DNA from: Prauserella alba
GTDB lineage: Bacteria; Actinomycetota; Actinomycetes; Mycobacteriales; Pseudonocardiaceae
Length of the DNA: 64,000 bases
NCBI RefSeq assembly: GCF_024171735.1
Contig: NZ_JAMTCH010000003.1
Location: 1,104,841-1,168,840, forward strand
Direction: 5' to 3'
Below are positions 16,629 through 24,915 of the stretch, piece after piece. The position numbers and the translations under genes are program-made. Position 1 is the stretch's first letter, and every line of letters begins with the position of its first letter. The notes beneath the pieces are model-generated. The model ran no database searches and was not told the DNA's origin. It saw nothing but the letters and a program-made list of their open reading frames with translations.

Positions 16629-18050
16629 GTGGCCCGAACGTCCGCGCCGTGGCCCGTGGTCGCCGTGCTCGCCGCCTCGGGTATCGCCGTGTCCTTGATG
16701 CAGACACTGGCCGTGCCGCTGCTGCCCGAGTTCCCGCGCCTGCTCGGCACGACCCCGTCCAACGCCGCGTGGCTGATCACGATCACCCTGCTGACCGGCG
16801 CCGTCTGCGCGCCGGTACTCGGCAGGCTCGGCGACATGTACGGCAAGCGGCGGATGCTGCTCGTGGCACTCGGGTCGATGACCGCAGGCAGTGTGCTCGG
16901 TGCCGTGAGCAGCGAGTTCGCCGCCGTGCTCGCGGCGCGAGGGTTGCAGGGGGTCGCCATCGGCGTCATCCCGCTCGGCATCAGCATCATGCGTGACGAG
17001 TTACCGCCCGAACGGGTCGGTACCGGCATCGCCGTCATGAGCTCGACGCTGGGTGCGGGTGGTGCGATCGGCCTGCCCTTGACCGGGTTCGTCGCCGAGT
17101 ACGCCGACTGGCACTGGCTGTTCGCAGGCTCGGCCGTGTTCGGCGTACTGCAGCTCGTACTGGTGGTGCTGCTCGTGCCGGAATCGCCGGTGCGCAGTGG
17201 TGGCCGCTTCGATCTCGGCGGTGCGGTGGGGCTGTCGGCCGCGCTGCTGTGCCTGCTGCTGCCCGTGTCCCGGGGCAGCACCTGGGGCTGGGACAGTCCG
17301 GGGGTCCTGCTCCTGCTGGCCGCCGCCGTGGTGATCTTCGCGGGCTGGGGCTGGTACGAACTGCGGGTGCCCACCGGCCCGCTCGTCGACCTGCGGGTGT
17401 CGGCCCGGCCGGCCGTGTTGTTGACGAACGTCGCGTCCGTGCTCATCGGCGTGGCGATGTTCGCCTCGTTCATGGTCAGCGCCCAGATGCTGCAGGCGCC
17501 GGCGGGCACCGGCTACGGCTTCGACCTGTCACTGGTGGCCAGCGGCCTCGCGCTGCTGCCCGTCGGCGGCGCCATGGTCGCGTTCTCGCCGCTGTCGGCG
17601 GTCATCTCCCGCCGGTGGGGGCCGAAGGTGACGGTCGTGGCCGGCACGGCACTGCTGGCCGTGGGCAACCTGGCCCGGGTCGCCGTGCACGACGCGCTGG
17701 CGGCCGTGATCGTGGTGGTGACCGTCCCGGCGATCGGTGCGGCCCTCGCCTACGGTGCGGTGCCCGCGCTGATCATGCGTGCCGTTCCGCAGTCGGAGAC
17801 CGCGGCCGCCAACAGTCTCAACGCGCTGTGCCGGTCGATCGGCACGTCGAGCTGCAGTGCCGTCGTCGCCACGGTGACGGCGGGGATCGTCGTCCGGGTC
17901 GGGGGCGCGACGTACCCCGGTAAGACCGCCTACACCGTGATCTTCGTGATCGCAGGGGCGGCCGCCGCGGTCGCGGGTGCGATCGCGTTGCTGACACCCG
18001 CACCGCGGACGGCCGAACCCGCGGCGCAGGTGCCTGCCGCGGCGCGTTGA
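16629..18050 (+). CDS. MFS transporter (DHA2/EmrB-QacA-like)
   Basis: 473 residues, very hydrophobic, probably 12-14 membrane helices. PLLPEFPRLLGTTPSNAAWLITITLLTGAVCAPVLGRLGDMYGKRRMLLVAL includes the MFS motif A (GRLGDMYGKRR), and RGLQGVAIGVIPLGISIMRDELPPERVGTGIAVMSSTLGAGGAIGLPLTG is the drug-export motif C region. GTG 16629 has GGAGG 9 nt upstream and was preferred to earlier starts in the same frame. It may export a toxic acid or antibiotic; no substrate can be read from sequence. Confidence 0.88.
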   Translation: MARTSAPWPVVAVLAASGIAVSLMQTLAVPLLPEFPRLLGTTPSNAAWLITITLLTGAVCAPVLGRLGDMYGKRRMLLVALGSMTAGSVLGAVSSEFAAVLAARGLQGVAIGVIPLGISIMRDELPPERVGTGIAVMSSTLGAGGAIGLPLTGFVAEYADWHWLFAGSAVFGVLQLVLVVLLVPESPVRSGGRFDLGGAVGLSAALLCLLLPVSRGSTWGWDSPGVLLLLAAAVVIFAGWGWYELRVPTGPLVDLRVSARPAVLLTNVASVLIGVAMFASFMVSAQMLQAPAGTGYGFDLSLVASGLALLPVGGAMVAFSPLSAVISRRWGPKVTVVAGTALLAVGNLARVAVHDALAAVIVVVTVPAIGAALAYGAVPALIMRAVPQSETAAANSLNALCRSIGTSSCSAVVATVTAGIVVRVGGATYPGKTAYTVIFVIAGAAAAVAGAIALLTPAPRTAEPAAQVPAAAR

Positions 18051-18083
18051 CGCCGCGCCCCGCCGGCTCCCGCTCCAGGGTGG

Positions 18084-19094
18084 TCAGCCCCGTGCCGGCA
18101 GGGCCGCCGCGTTGGCGACCGACGGGATCGGAGCCCCGTCCCGCCAGGCGCGCAGGGCGTCGGCGGCGAGTCGCGAGTGTTCGACGATCACGTCGTCCGA
18201 GGCGCCGCCGATGTGCGGGGTGAGGGTGACGTTCGGCAGCGACAGGAGTGGGTGATCGGCCGGCAGCGGCTCCGCCCAGTACACGTCCAGGCCCGCACCG
18301 GCGAGGTGTCCGCTGCGCAACGCGTCGATCAGCGGCTGTTCCTCCACGACGGCGGCTCGGCCCGCGTTGACGAGGTACGCACCGCGCGGCATGGTGGCGA
18401 GCTGCTCGGCCCCGAGCAGCCCGATCGTCGACTCCATCAGCGGGACGTGCACCGTGACGACGTCGGACCCGGCGAGCAGCTCGTCGAGCGGCACGATCGC
18501 CGCGTCGTCGCCGAACGTGTCGGCAGGCAGGTAGGGGTCGTAGACGAGCACGCGCATGCCGAACGCCCGCGCCCTGGCCAGGACCCGGCGTCCCACGGCG
18601 CCGCCGCCGAGGATGCCGAGGGTGCGCCCGCGGAGGCTCAGGCCGCGGAATGCGCGGTAGGGCTCGAACACGTCGTCGCTCGTCCAGGCCCCGGTTCGCA
18701 GCCATGCCTCGGCGCGGGAGGTGTTGCGCAGCGCCGACAGCAGGAGCGAGAACGTCAGGTCCGCGGTGACGTCGGCGTTGCGGCCGGGGGTGGTGGCCAC
18801 GGGGATACCGCGCCTGCTGCACGCGTCGAGGTCGACGTTCACCGGCGCCGCGCGGCACGACACGGCGAGACCGAGGTTCCCGGCGAGCGCCAGCGACGGC
18901 TCGTCGAGCACGTCGAGTTCGCACACGACCGCGTCGGCCGCGGCGAGTTCGTCGTCGAGCCCGGCGTCGGCCAGCCGTCGTCCCGTGCCGGAGGGCGGGA
19001 CCACGGTGAGATCGAACTCGGCCGCCAGGTCCTCGGCGATGCGCTGGTCGAACGCGGCGGTGACGAGGACGCGCGGGGCGGGCGAAGTGGGCAT
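18084..19094 (-). CDS. D-isomer-specific 2-hydroxyacid dehydrogenase
   Basis: 336 residues of the phosphoglycerate-dehydrogenase-like family. The NAD-binding GILGGGAVGRRVLARA fits GxGxxG with a downstream acidic/Asp residue in VYDPYLP. The catalytic triad is visible: Arg in VNAGRAAVVEEQPL, Glu in DVYWAEPLPADHPL, and His in TPHIGGASDD. ATG 19094 overlaps the TGA of the FGGY kinase, so the two are co-translated. It probably oxidises or reduces a 2-hydroxyacid (possibly phosphorylated) made in the same sugar/polyol pathway. Confidence 0.9.
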   Translation of the reverse strand: MPTSPAPRVLVTAAFDQRIAEDLAAEFDLTVVPPSGTGRRLADAGLDDELAAADAVVCELDVLDEPSLALAGNLGLAVSCRAAPVNVDLDACSRRGIPVATTPGRNADVTADLTFSLLLSALRNTSRAEAWLRTGAWTSDDVFEPYRAFRGLSLRGRTLGILGGGAVGRRVLARARAFGMRVLVYDPYLPADTFGDDAAIVPLDELLAGSDVVTVHVPLMESTIGLLGAEQLATMPRGAYLVNAGRAAVVEEQPLIDALRSGHLAGAGLDVYWAEPLPADHPLLSLPNVTLTPHIGGASDDVIVEHSRLAADALRAWRDGAPIPSVANAAALPARG

Positions 19095-20635
19095 CAGACG
19101 GGTTCCTTGTGGGTGGGGGACGGGTGGTCGTCGCCGAGGGTGCGCAGGCCCCGCAGGGCGGGCCACTGTGGACGGATGGCGTCCCGGACGGCGACGAACG
19201 CGGCGAACCGGGTGTCGTAGGCGGTGCGCAGGCCGGGCTCGGGCCGGAACACGTCGAGCTCGCCGAGCAGCCGTGCGGCGGCCGTCGGCACATCGGTCCC
19301 GGTGACCGCGGCGAGTGCGTGGGCGGCGACCCCCCGCGCGCCGAGCTCGGCGGCCGAGGCGCGTTCGATCGTGCATCCGGTGATGGCGGCGAGGAGCTGG
19401 CACAGCAGTTCGCTGGTGGCCGCGCCGCCGCAGAGGCGCACGGTTCCGCCGACGCCGAGCGCCTCCTGGCACTCCCGCAGGCTGAAGGCGATCCCTTCGT
19501 ACACGGCCCGCAGCAGCTGGCCGGGCGTCGTCTCGGTGGACAGCCCCACCCAGCTCGCCGAGGCGTGCGGATCGGCGAACGGGGCGCGCTCACCGGCCTC
19601 GGCTCCGTAGGGCAGATACAGCACGCCGCCCGCACCCGCGGGGACCGCACGCGCCTCGGCCTCGACCGATGCCCAGCTCTCCGCTCCTCTGCCGAGCAGG
19701 CTGCGCACCCAGTCGAGGTTCGGGGTGCCCGACATCGGGCAGAGGCATTCGAGCACCGCTCCGTCCTGCCCGGTGGCCAGCGTGATGCCGACGTCGGTCC
19801 CGACGTCGGCTCTCGTCGCGTGCACGGTGCCGAGGAAGGCGGTCGTGCCGATGATCGCGTAGGTCTGGCCCGGGGTGCTCACGCCGAGTCCCACCCCGCC
19901 CGCTGCCGTGTCGACCAGGCCGGTCACGACGGGGATTCCCGCGGGCAGGCCCAATGTGTCGGCGGCGGCAGGGGTGAGTGGCCGGTGGGCGCCGGCCGGC
20001 GCGATGGGCGGCAGCAGCTCGGCGAACCTGCGGTGGCCCAGTGCGTCGACGAGGTCGGCGGAGTAGGTGCCCGTGGCCGTGTCCACATAGGTACGGGAGG
20101 CCTCGGACGCGTCGGTCGCCAGCACGCCGGTCAGCTGCAGTCGGATCCAGTCCTTGCAGTTCGCGTGGTGGCGTGCGCGGCCGAGCAGGTCCGGCCGCGT
20201 CGCCTCGAGTTCCTCCAGCAGCACCGGCAGTGCGCCGGGGAAGAGGGTGGAGCCGGTGGTGCGGCGGATAGCTGCCGCCCTTCCGTCGTGTTCCCAGGCG
20301 CGCACCCTGTCGGTGGCGCGGCCGTCGAGCCAGAGGATCGCGGGTCCCACGGGTTCGTGGTGTTCGTCGAGCAGCCACGCGCCGTCGCCCTGCCCGGTGA
20401 CGCCGGCGGCGGCGACGGCGACGTCGCCGGCCGCCTCGACGGCCTCCCGCACGGTGCGGACGACGGCGTGCCACAGCTCGGTCATCGATTGCTCCGCCTG
20501 TGCCGGGCCTGGCCTGGTGACCTCGACCGGGGTTCGGGCGGTGGCGAGTTCCGTGCCGTCGATGGCCAGCACGGTGGCCTTGACGGCCGTGGTTCCCGCG
20601 TCGATGCCGACCACGGCGACCGGGGGTTGACTCAT
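19094..20635 (-). CDS. FGGY-family carbohydrate kinase
   Basis: 513 residues, the usual FGGY kinase length. VGIDAGTTAVKATVLA is the N-terminal phosphate-binding motif; LWLDGRATD holds the conserved catalytic aspartate; VTGLVDTAAGGVGLGV and LCGGAATSELLCQLLAAITG form the ATP-site motifs. It phosphorylates a ketose or polyol; xylulose, erythritol or erythrulose, apulose and AI-2 kinases are all in this family and cannot be told apart here. ATG 20635 follows GGAGAG; earlier frame codons lack a site. Divergent from the polyol permease, with a SorC-type dyad between them. Confidence 0.9.
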   Translation of the reverse strand: MSQPPVAVVGIDAGTTAVKATVLAIDGTELATARTPVEVTRPGPAQAEQSMTELWHAVVRTVREAVEAAGDVAVAAAGVTGQGDGAWLLDEHHEPVGPAILWLDGRATDRVRAWEHDGRAAAIRRTTGSTLFPGALPVLLEELEATRPDLLGRARHHANCKDWIRLQLTGVLATDASEASRTYVDTATGTYSADLVDALGHRRFAELLPPIAPAGAHRPLTPAAADTLGLPAGIPVVTGLVDTAAGGVGLGVSTPGQTYAIIGTTAFLGTVHATRADVGTDVGITLATGQDGAVLECLCPMSGTPNLDWVRSLLGRGAESWASVEAEARAVPAGAGGVLYLPYGAEAGERAPFADPHASASWVGLSTETTPGQLLRAVYEGIAFSLRECQEALGVGGTVRLCGGAATSELLCQLLAAITGCTIERASAAELGARGVAAHALAAVTGTDVPTAAARLLGELDVFRPEPGLRTAYDTRFAAFVAVRDAIRPQWPALRGLRTLGDDHPSPTHKEPV

Positions 20636-20754
20636 CCGCTCTCCAGTGAACGCACTCGGCCGAACGCGTCCGGTCGAACGCGTTCCGGTTGAACCCACGT
20701 CGTGGACCCGCCGTGCGCACACATCGGGTGGATCCGATCCGCGAACCGGCGCCT

Positions 20755-20768
20755 TGAACATTGGTTCA
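20755..20768. promoter_or_regulatory. Candidate SorC operator 1 (TGAAC-N4-GTTCA)
   Basis: Perfect 5+4+5 dyad TGAACATTGGTTCA, 120 bp upstream of the FGGY kinase start on the divergent strand. The same arms and spacing recur at 20887 and, with one mismatch, at 22360. Confidence 0.6.
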
Positions 20769-20886
20769 CACGACTGTTCTGTGGTTCATCCACGCTACGA
20801 CGGCGAACTTCCCGTGGTCAACTCCTCGGGGTCACTTGACAGCGGCCCGCTCGGGGGTCACGCTGCCGATCGCAAGTGCACGGGAA

Positions 20887-20900
20887 TGAACAAATGTTCA
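20887..20900. promoter_or_regulatory. Candidate SorC operator 2 (TGAAC-N4-GTTCA)
   Basis: TGAACAAATGTTCA, part of a longer dyad ATGAACA-AA-TGTTCAT (20886-20901), 25 bp before the permease ATG; a repressor here would block the promoter or ribosome site. Confidence 0.6.
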
Positions 20901-20925
20901 TCCAGAGCTCAAAGGAGAGTTCGCG

Positions 20926-22233
20926 ATGGCAGAGGTGACCGGGGAACCACGCACGGGTTTCGCAGGCTGGCTGGAACGGCAGGGCATCGTCCGATCGCTG
21001 GCCTGGGGATACCTCGCGCTTCTGCTGTTCATGGTCGGTGACGGGATCGAACTCGGCTTCCTCGGGCCGTACCTGGAGTCCCGGGGGTTCGGGGCCGCCG
21101 GCGTCGCGACGCTGATCAGCGTTTACGGCGTCGTCGTCGCGATCGCCGCGTGGCTGGCCGGAGCGCTCGCCGAGGCGTGGGGCCCGCGGCGCGTGATGCT
21201 GATCGGCTTCGCCGTGTGGGTCGTGTTCGAGGTGATCTTCCTCGGATTCGGCGTCGTGGCGGGCAACTACGAGGTCATGCTGCTTTCCTACGGCGTCCGC
21301 GGGTTCGGGTATCCGTTCTTCGCGTACGGGTTCCTGGTCTGGGTCACCATGGACACGCCGAAGGCGGTGATCGGCAGGGCCGTCGGCTGGTACTGGTTCG
21401 CCTCCACCGCCGGGCTCGGCGTGCTCAGCTCCTACTTCGCCGGCGCGGTCATCCCGCTCGTCGGGGAGCTGGCGACGATGTGGCTGTCGCTGGCGTTCGT
21501 CGCGGCGGGTGGCGTGATCGTGCTCTTCCTCGTGCGCACCAGGCGGCACGAGGCCGAGGCCGGAGCGTGGGCGAATCTGCGGCAGGTCGCGCGGGGACTC
21601 ACGGTCGTGCGCAGCCACCCGAAGGTCGGCATCGGCGGCGTCGTGCGGATCATCAACACGCTGTGCTTCTACGCGTTCCCGGTGTTCCTCGCCTCGCACA
21701 TGGTCAACGACGTCGGCTTCTCCCTACCGCAGTGGCAGACGATCTGGGGCACCATGCTCTTCGCCAACATCATCGGCAACGTCCTGGCCGGGTATCTCGG
21801 CGACCGGATCGGCCCGGTGAACGTCGTGGCGTGGTTCGGCGGACTGGGCTGCGTGATCACCGTGCTCGCCATGTACTACCTGCCCGAGTGGTTCGGGCCC
21901 AATTTCCCCGTGGCGATGATCGCGGCGATCCTGCTCGGGCTCGCCATGGCTGCCTACGTGCCGCTGAGCGCGATCGTGCCGCTGCTGGCCCCGACGCAGA
22001 AGGCCGCAGCGGTCGCGATCCTGAACCTCGGTGCGGGGCTGAGCAACGCGACCGGCCCGCTGCTGGCCCGGGCCTTCCTGGGGCCGTTCGGGGTCGGCGG
22101 CATGATGTGGCTGCTCGCCGGGCTGTACGCCGTGGGGATCGCGCTCACCTTCGGCCTGCGCGCTCCGGAGGTCGAGCCGGTCGACGCCGCCACCTCGTCC
22201 TCGCCGGAACGGGACGGGGTGAGGACGTCGTGA
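20926..22233 (+). CDS. MFS polyol permease (RbtT/DalT-like)
   Basis: 435 residues, about 12 membrane helices. LAWGYLALLLFMVGDGIELGFLGPYLESRGF matches the start of the polyol permease family that includes Klebsiella ribitol (RbtT) and D-arabinitol (DalT) transporters. Further segments are ISVYGVVVAIAAWLAGALAEAWGPRRVMLIGF (MFS motif A variant) and GYPFFAYGFLVWVTMDTP. AAAGGAGAG precedes ATG 20926, and an SorC-type dyad lies just upstream. Its placement with an FGGY kinase and class II aldolase supports sugar-alcohol or ketose uptake. Confidence 0.88.
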   Translation: MAEVTGEPRTGFAGWLERQGIVRSLAWGYLALLLFMVGDGIELGFLGPYLESRGFGAAGVATLISVYGVVVAIAAWLAGALAEAWGPRRVMLIGFAVWVVFEVIFLGFGVVAGNYEVMLLSYGVRGFGYPFFAYGFLVWVTMDTPKAVIGRAVGWYWFASTAGLGVLSSYFAGAVIPLVGELATMWLSLAFVAAGGVIVLFLVRTRRHEAEAGAWANLRQVARGLTVVRSHPKVGIGGVVRIINTLCFYAFPVFLASHMVNDVGFSLPQWQTIWGTMLFANIIGNVLAGYLGDRIGPVNVVAWFGGLGCVITVLAMYYLPEWFGPNFPVAMIAAILLGLAMAAYVPLSAIVPLLAPTQKAAAVAILNLGAGLSNATGPLLARAFLGPFGVGGMMWLLAGLYAVGIALTFGLRAPEVEPVDAATSSSPERDGVRTS

Positions 22234-22359
22234 GCACGTGCCGACCGGGGCCCGCCTGCGGGCACGTCACCGCCGGCGGGGCGGTGCGACACGCGGCCGC
22301 TGCGGTCGACGGCAGTCGGGTGGACACGGCAGGATGACGTGAACGTACGGTCATTTACG

Positions 22360-22373
22360 AGAACGGATGTTCA
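22360..22373. promoter_or_regulatory. Candidate SorC operator 3 (AGAAC-N4-GTTCA)
   Basis: AGAACGGATGTTCA, one mismatch from the TGAAC-N4-GTTCA dyads near 20755 and 20887, ends 4 bp before the ATG of the SorC regulator; consistent with autoregulation. Confidence 0.5.
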
Positions 22374-22377
22374 CCGC

Positions 22378-23367
22378 ATGGAGTCGCGAGAACTGCAGGG
22401 CCGCGTCGCCCGGCTGCACTACCAGCACGGCATGACCCACCAGGAGATCGGCGACCTGCTCGGACTGTCGAGGGTGAAGGTGACCCGGCTGCTGGCCGAT
22501 GCGCGCCGCTCCGGGATCGTCGAGATCACGATCCACAGTTCGGCCAACCCGTTCGCCGATCTGGAGGCCGAGCTCGTCGGGCGGTTCGGGCTGCAACAGG
22601 TGTGGATCGCCCCGAGTTTCCCCGAGGAACGCCGCACCACCGAGTCGGTCGGCATGGCCGGTGCGGAGTGTCTGCGCGCGCTCGTGCCGACGTCGGGAAC
22701 CGTGGCCGTCGGGCTGTCGTCCAGCGTGGCCGCCATCGCCGCGCACGTGCACGCGGACCCGGCACCGGATCTCGGGTTCGTGCCGCTGGCGGGCAGTTGG
22801 GGCGGTATCTCCCGTGGCATGAACCCCCACGAGGTGGCGCTGCGGCTCGGTTCCGCCTTCGGCGCGCGGACCTACCACCTGCCGGCACCGATCCTGGCCT
22901 CGTCGCCCGACACGGCCGCCGCGTTCCGCTCCGACCCCGGAGTGCAGGAGACCATGCGGCGCGCCGCCGAAGCCGATCTGCTGATCGCGGGCGTCGGCGG
23001 AACGGAGCCGCGTGCCGGACTCCTCATCGACGAACTCGGCCGGTCCGAACAGCGGCAACTGGTGGCGGGCGGCGCCGTCGGCGACATCTCGGCCCGGTTC
23101 TTCGACGACGCCGGGCGGGCCGTCGCCGGTGACGTGGACGAGCGGGTGGTCGGGCTCTCGCTCGACCAGCTGTCGGCGATTCCGCACCGGGTGGCGGTCT
23201 CGTTCGGGCCGCACAAGGTGCGCGCGCTGGAGACCACGCTGCGCGCAGGCCTGATGAACATGGTGGTGACCGATGCCGAGACCGCGACCGCCCTCGTGGC
23301 CACGGCGGCGGGAGACCGGCGGCCGTCCGAGAACAGGGAATCCCAGTACAGAAGGAGCGGGGCATGA
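22378..23367 (+). CDS. SorC-family sugar-binding transcriptional regulator
   Basis: 329 residues. N-terminal helix-turn-helix GRVARLHYQHGMTHQEIGDLLGLSRVKVTRLLADARRSGIVEI followed by the SorC/DeoR-type effector domain (VGLSSSVAAIAAHV, LLIAGVGGTEPRAGLLIDELG, AVGDISARFFDDAGR, AVSFGPHKVRALETTLRAGLMNMVVTDAETATALV), which binds a phosphorylated sugar. ATG 22378 was chosen over GTG 22339 because a candidate operator covers 22360-22373 and the domain starts there. Stop overlaps the aldolase ATG (ATGA). Probable repressor of kinase, permease and itself. Confidence 0.9.
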   Translation: MESRELQGRVARLHYQHGMTHQEIGDLLGLSRVKVTRLLADARRSGIVEITIHSSANPFADLEAELVGRFGLQQVWIAPSFPEERRTTESVGMAGAECLRALVPTSGTVAVGLSSSVAAIAAHVHADPAPDLGFVPLAGSWGGISRGMNPHEVALRLGSAFGARTYHLPAPILASSPDTAAAFRSDPGVQETMRRAAEADLLIAGVGGTEPRAGLLIDELGRSEQRQLVAGGAVGDISARFFDDAGRAVAGDVDERVVGLSLDQLSAIPHRVAVSFGPHKVRALETTLRAGLMNMVVTDAETATALVATAAGDRRPSENRESQYRRSGA

Positions 23368-23999
23368 AGAAGGCGACCACGGTCGACGAACTGGTCGAGC
23401 AGCTCATCGACGTCGGCCGGATGGCCGTCGAACGCGGCCTCGTGCTCGCGAGCGGCGGCAACCTCTCCGCCCGGCTCCCCGGTTCCGGCGAATTCGTGGT
23501 GACCGCGTCCGGAACGTGGCTCGATCGGCTCGAACCCGGCGATTTCACCAGGATGGACCTCGACGGCGAGGTCGTCGGAGGGAACCGGTCACCGTCGAGC
23601 GAGTGGAAGCTGCACCAGCGCACCTACCGGGTGCGGGAGGACGTGAACGCCGTGGTGCACATCCACCCCCAGTACGCCGTGCTCGTGGACGCCCTCGGCC
23701 ATCCCGTCCGGCTGTTCACATTGGACCACGCGGTGTACGTCAGGTCGGTGGGCCGCACCGATTACCACCCCAACGGGTCCGACGAGCTGGCCGACACGGC
23801 CGCGGCCGAGGCCAAGGTCCACGACTGCGTGATCCTGGGCCACCACGGATGTTCGGCGACGGGGCCGGATGTGGGCATGGCGTTCCGCCGCGCCATGAAT
23901 CTGGAGGAAGCCGCCATCGCGACCTACCGGGCCCTGGCCGTCGGGGACACGGAGACGGCGTTCCCCGCCGAGGCCTACCACGCGTTGCACCACGCCTGA
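23364..23999 (+). CDS. Class II aldolase/adducin family protein
   Basis: 211 residues, the length of L-fuculose-phosphate/L-rhamnulose-phosphate aldolases and ribulose-5-phosphate 4-epimerases. ASGGNLSARL and VTASGTWLD bind the phosphate, SSEWKLHQ carries the acid/base glutamate (about residue 80), and zinc ligands are HIHPQYA (His98, His100) and HHGCSATGPD (about 160). Likely reaction: retro-aldol cleavage of the phosphorylated ketose made by the FGGY kinase into dihydroxyacetone phosphate or glycolaldehyde-type products. Co-translated with the SorC regulator; GAAGGAG precedes the ATG. Confidence 0.9.
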   Translation: MKKATTVDELVEQLIDVGRMAVERGLVLASGGNLSARLPGSGEFVVTASGTWLDRLEPGDFTRMDLDGEVVGGNRSPSSEWKLHQRTYRVREDVNAVVHIHPQYAVLVDALGHPVRLFTLDHAVYVRSVGRTDYHPNGSDELADTAAAEAKVHDCVILGHHGCSATGPDVGMAFRRAMNLEEAAIATYRALAVGDTETAFPAEAYHALHHA

Positions 24000-24068
24000 G
24001 CCGTCACGCGCGGACGGCACCCGGTCGGCGTCTGGCGGCGACCGGCGGGTGCCGGGCATGGTCGGCTG

Positions 24069-24099
24069 TGCCGTGCCCGGCGCCGGGCCGGGCACGGCA
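24069..24099. terminator. Hairpin after the aldolase gene
   Basis: Perfect 12-bp stem TGCCGTGCCCGG / CCGGGCACGGCA with a 7-nt loop, in the 147-bp gap between aldolase and SDR. Probably ends or attenuates the permease-regulator-aldolase transcript; no T tract. Confidence 0.65.
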
Positions 24100-24146
24100 G
24101 CAGACGCGGACGAGCCGGCACCTGCGTGCCGGGGGCGGGAGCGGAC

Positions 24147-24902
24147 ATGGCGACCTACGACGTGGCGAACCGGTCGGCGATCGTGACCGGTGCCGGCAGC
24201 GGCATCGGCCGTGCGGTGGCACGACTGCTGGCTGCGAACGGTGCGGCGGTCGTCGTCGCCGATCTCGACGGCGACTCCGCGCACGCCGTGGTGGGCGAGA
24301 TCGCCGACGCGGGCGGCGCGGCCACCCCGCTGGTGGGCGATGTGTCCGATGAGGACGTCCATGCCGAGGCCGTGACCGAAGCGGAGAAGCGCGCCCCGCT
24401 GCGGATCGCCGTGAACAACGCGGGCATCGGCGGAGCCGCCGCCGAGCTGGCCGAGTACCCGCTGGAGTCCTGGCACACCGTGCTGGCGGTGAACCTGGGC
24501 GGAGTCCTACACGGGCTGCAGGCGCAGATCCCCGCCATGGCCGCACACGGCGGGGGCAGCGTGGTGAACATGTCCTCGATGCTCGGCTCGGTCGGATTCC
24601 GCGGCCACGCCGCGTACGTGACGAGCAAACACGCGCTGCAGGGCCTGACCAGGAACGCGGCACTCGAATACGGCGCGCGGGGGATCCGCGTCAACGCCGT
24701 CGGTCCCGGTTTCGTCAACACGCCCGCCGTGGCCGGCGCACTCGACGAGGCGACGCAGCGTGAGCTCGCGGGCAGGCACGCGCTGGGACGACTCGCCGAG
24801 CCGGAGGAGGTGGCGCACCTCGTGGCGTTCCTGGCCAGTGACGCGGCAGGATTCGTCACCGGCAGCTACCACCTCGTCGACGGCGGTTACACCGCGAGCT
24901 GA
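24147..24902 (+). CDS. SDR family oxidoreductase
   Basis: 251 residues. VTGAGSGIG, NNAGIGG, NMSSMLGS and YVTSK are the four classical SDR motifs, and YHLVDGGYTAS is the typical end; DLDGDS after the second strand suggests NAD preference. ATG 24147 has GGGAG 5 nt upstream; an earlier GTG at 24126 is less likely. It follows the polyol cluster on the same strand but beyond a strong hairpin, so it may have its own promoter. A sugar-alcohol dehydrogenase role is attractive but unproven. Converges on the LysR gene 13 bp downstream. Confidence 0.88.
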   Translation: MATYDVANRSAIVTGAGSGIGRAVARLLAANGAAVVVADLDGDSAHAVVGEIADAGGAATPLVGDVSDEDVHAEAVTEAEKRAPLRIAVNNAGIGGAAAELAEYPLESWHTVLAVNLGGVLHGLQAQIPAMAAHGGGSVVNMSSMLGSVGFRGHAAYVTSKHALQGLTRNAALEYGARGIRVNAVGPGFVNTPAVAGALDEATQRELAGRHALGRLAEPEEVAHLVAFLASDAAGFVTGSYHLVDGGYTAS

Positions 24903-24915
24903 CACGGCGCCGGGC

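Noticed and set aside
20636-20754. Repeated GAACGCGT-type strings as additional SorC operators
   Set aside because: Arms GAAC/GTTC occur with 2-nt spacing instead of 4, so they do not match the other dyads; they could be chance G+C-rich repeats.
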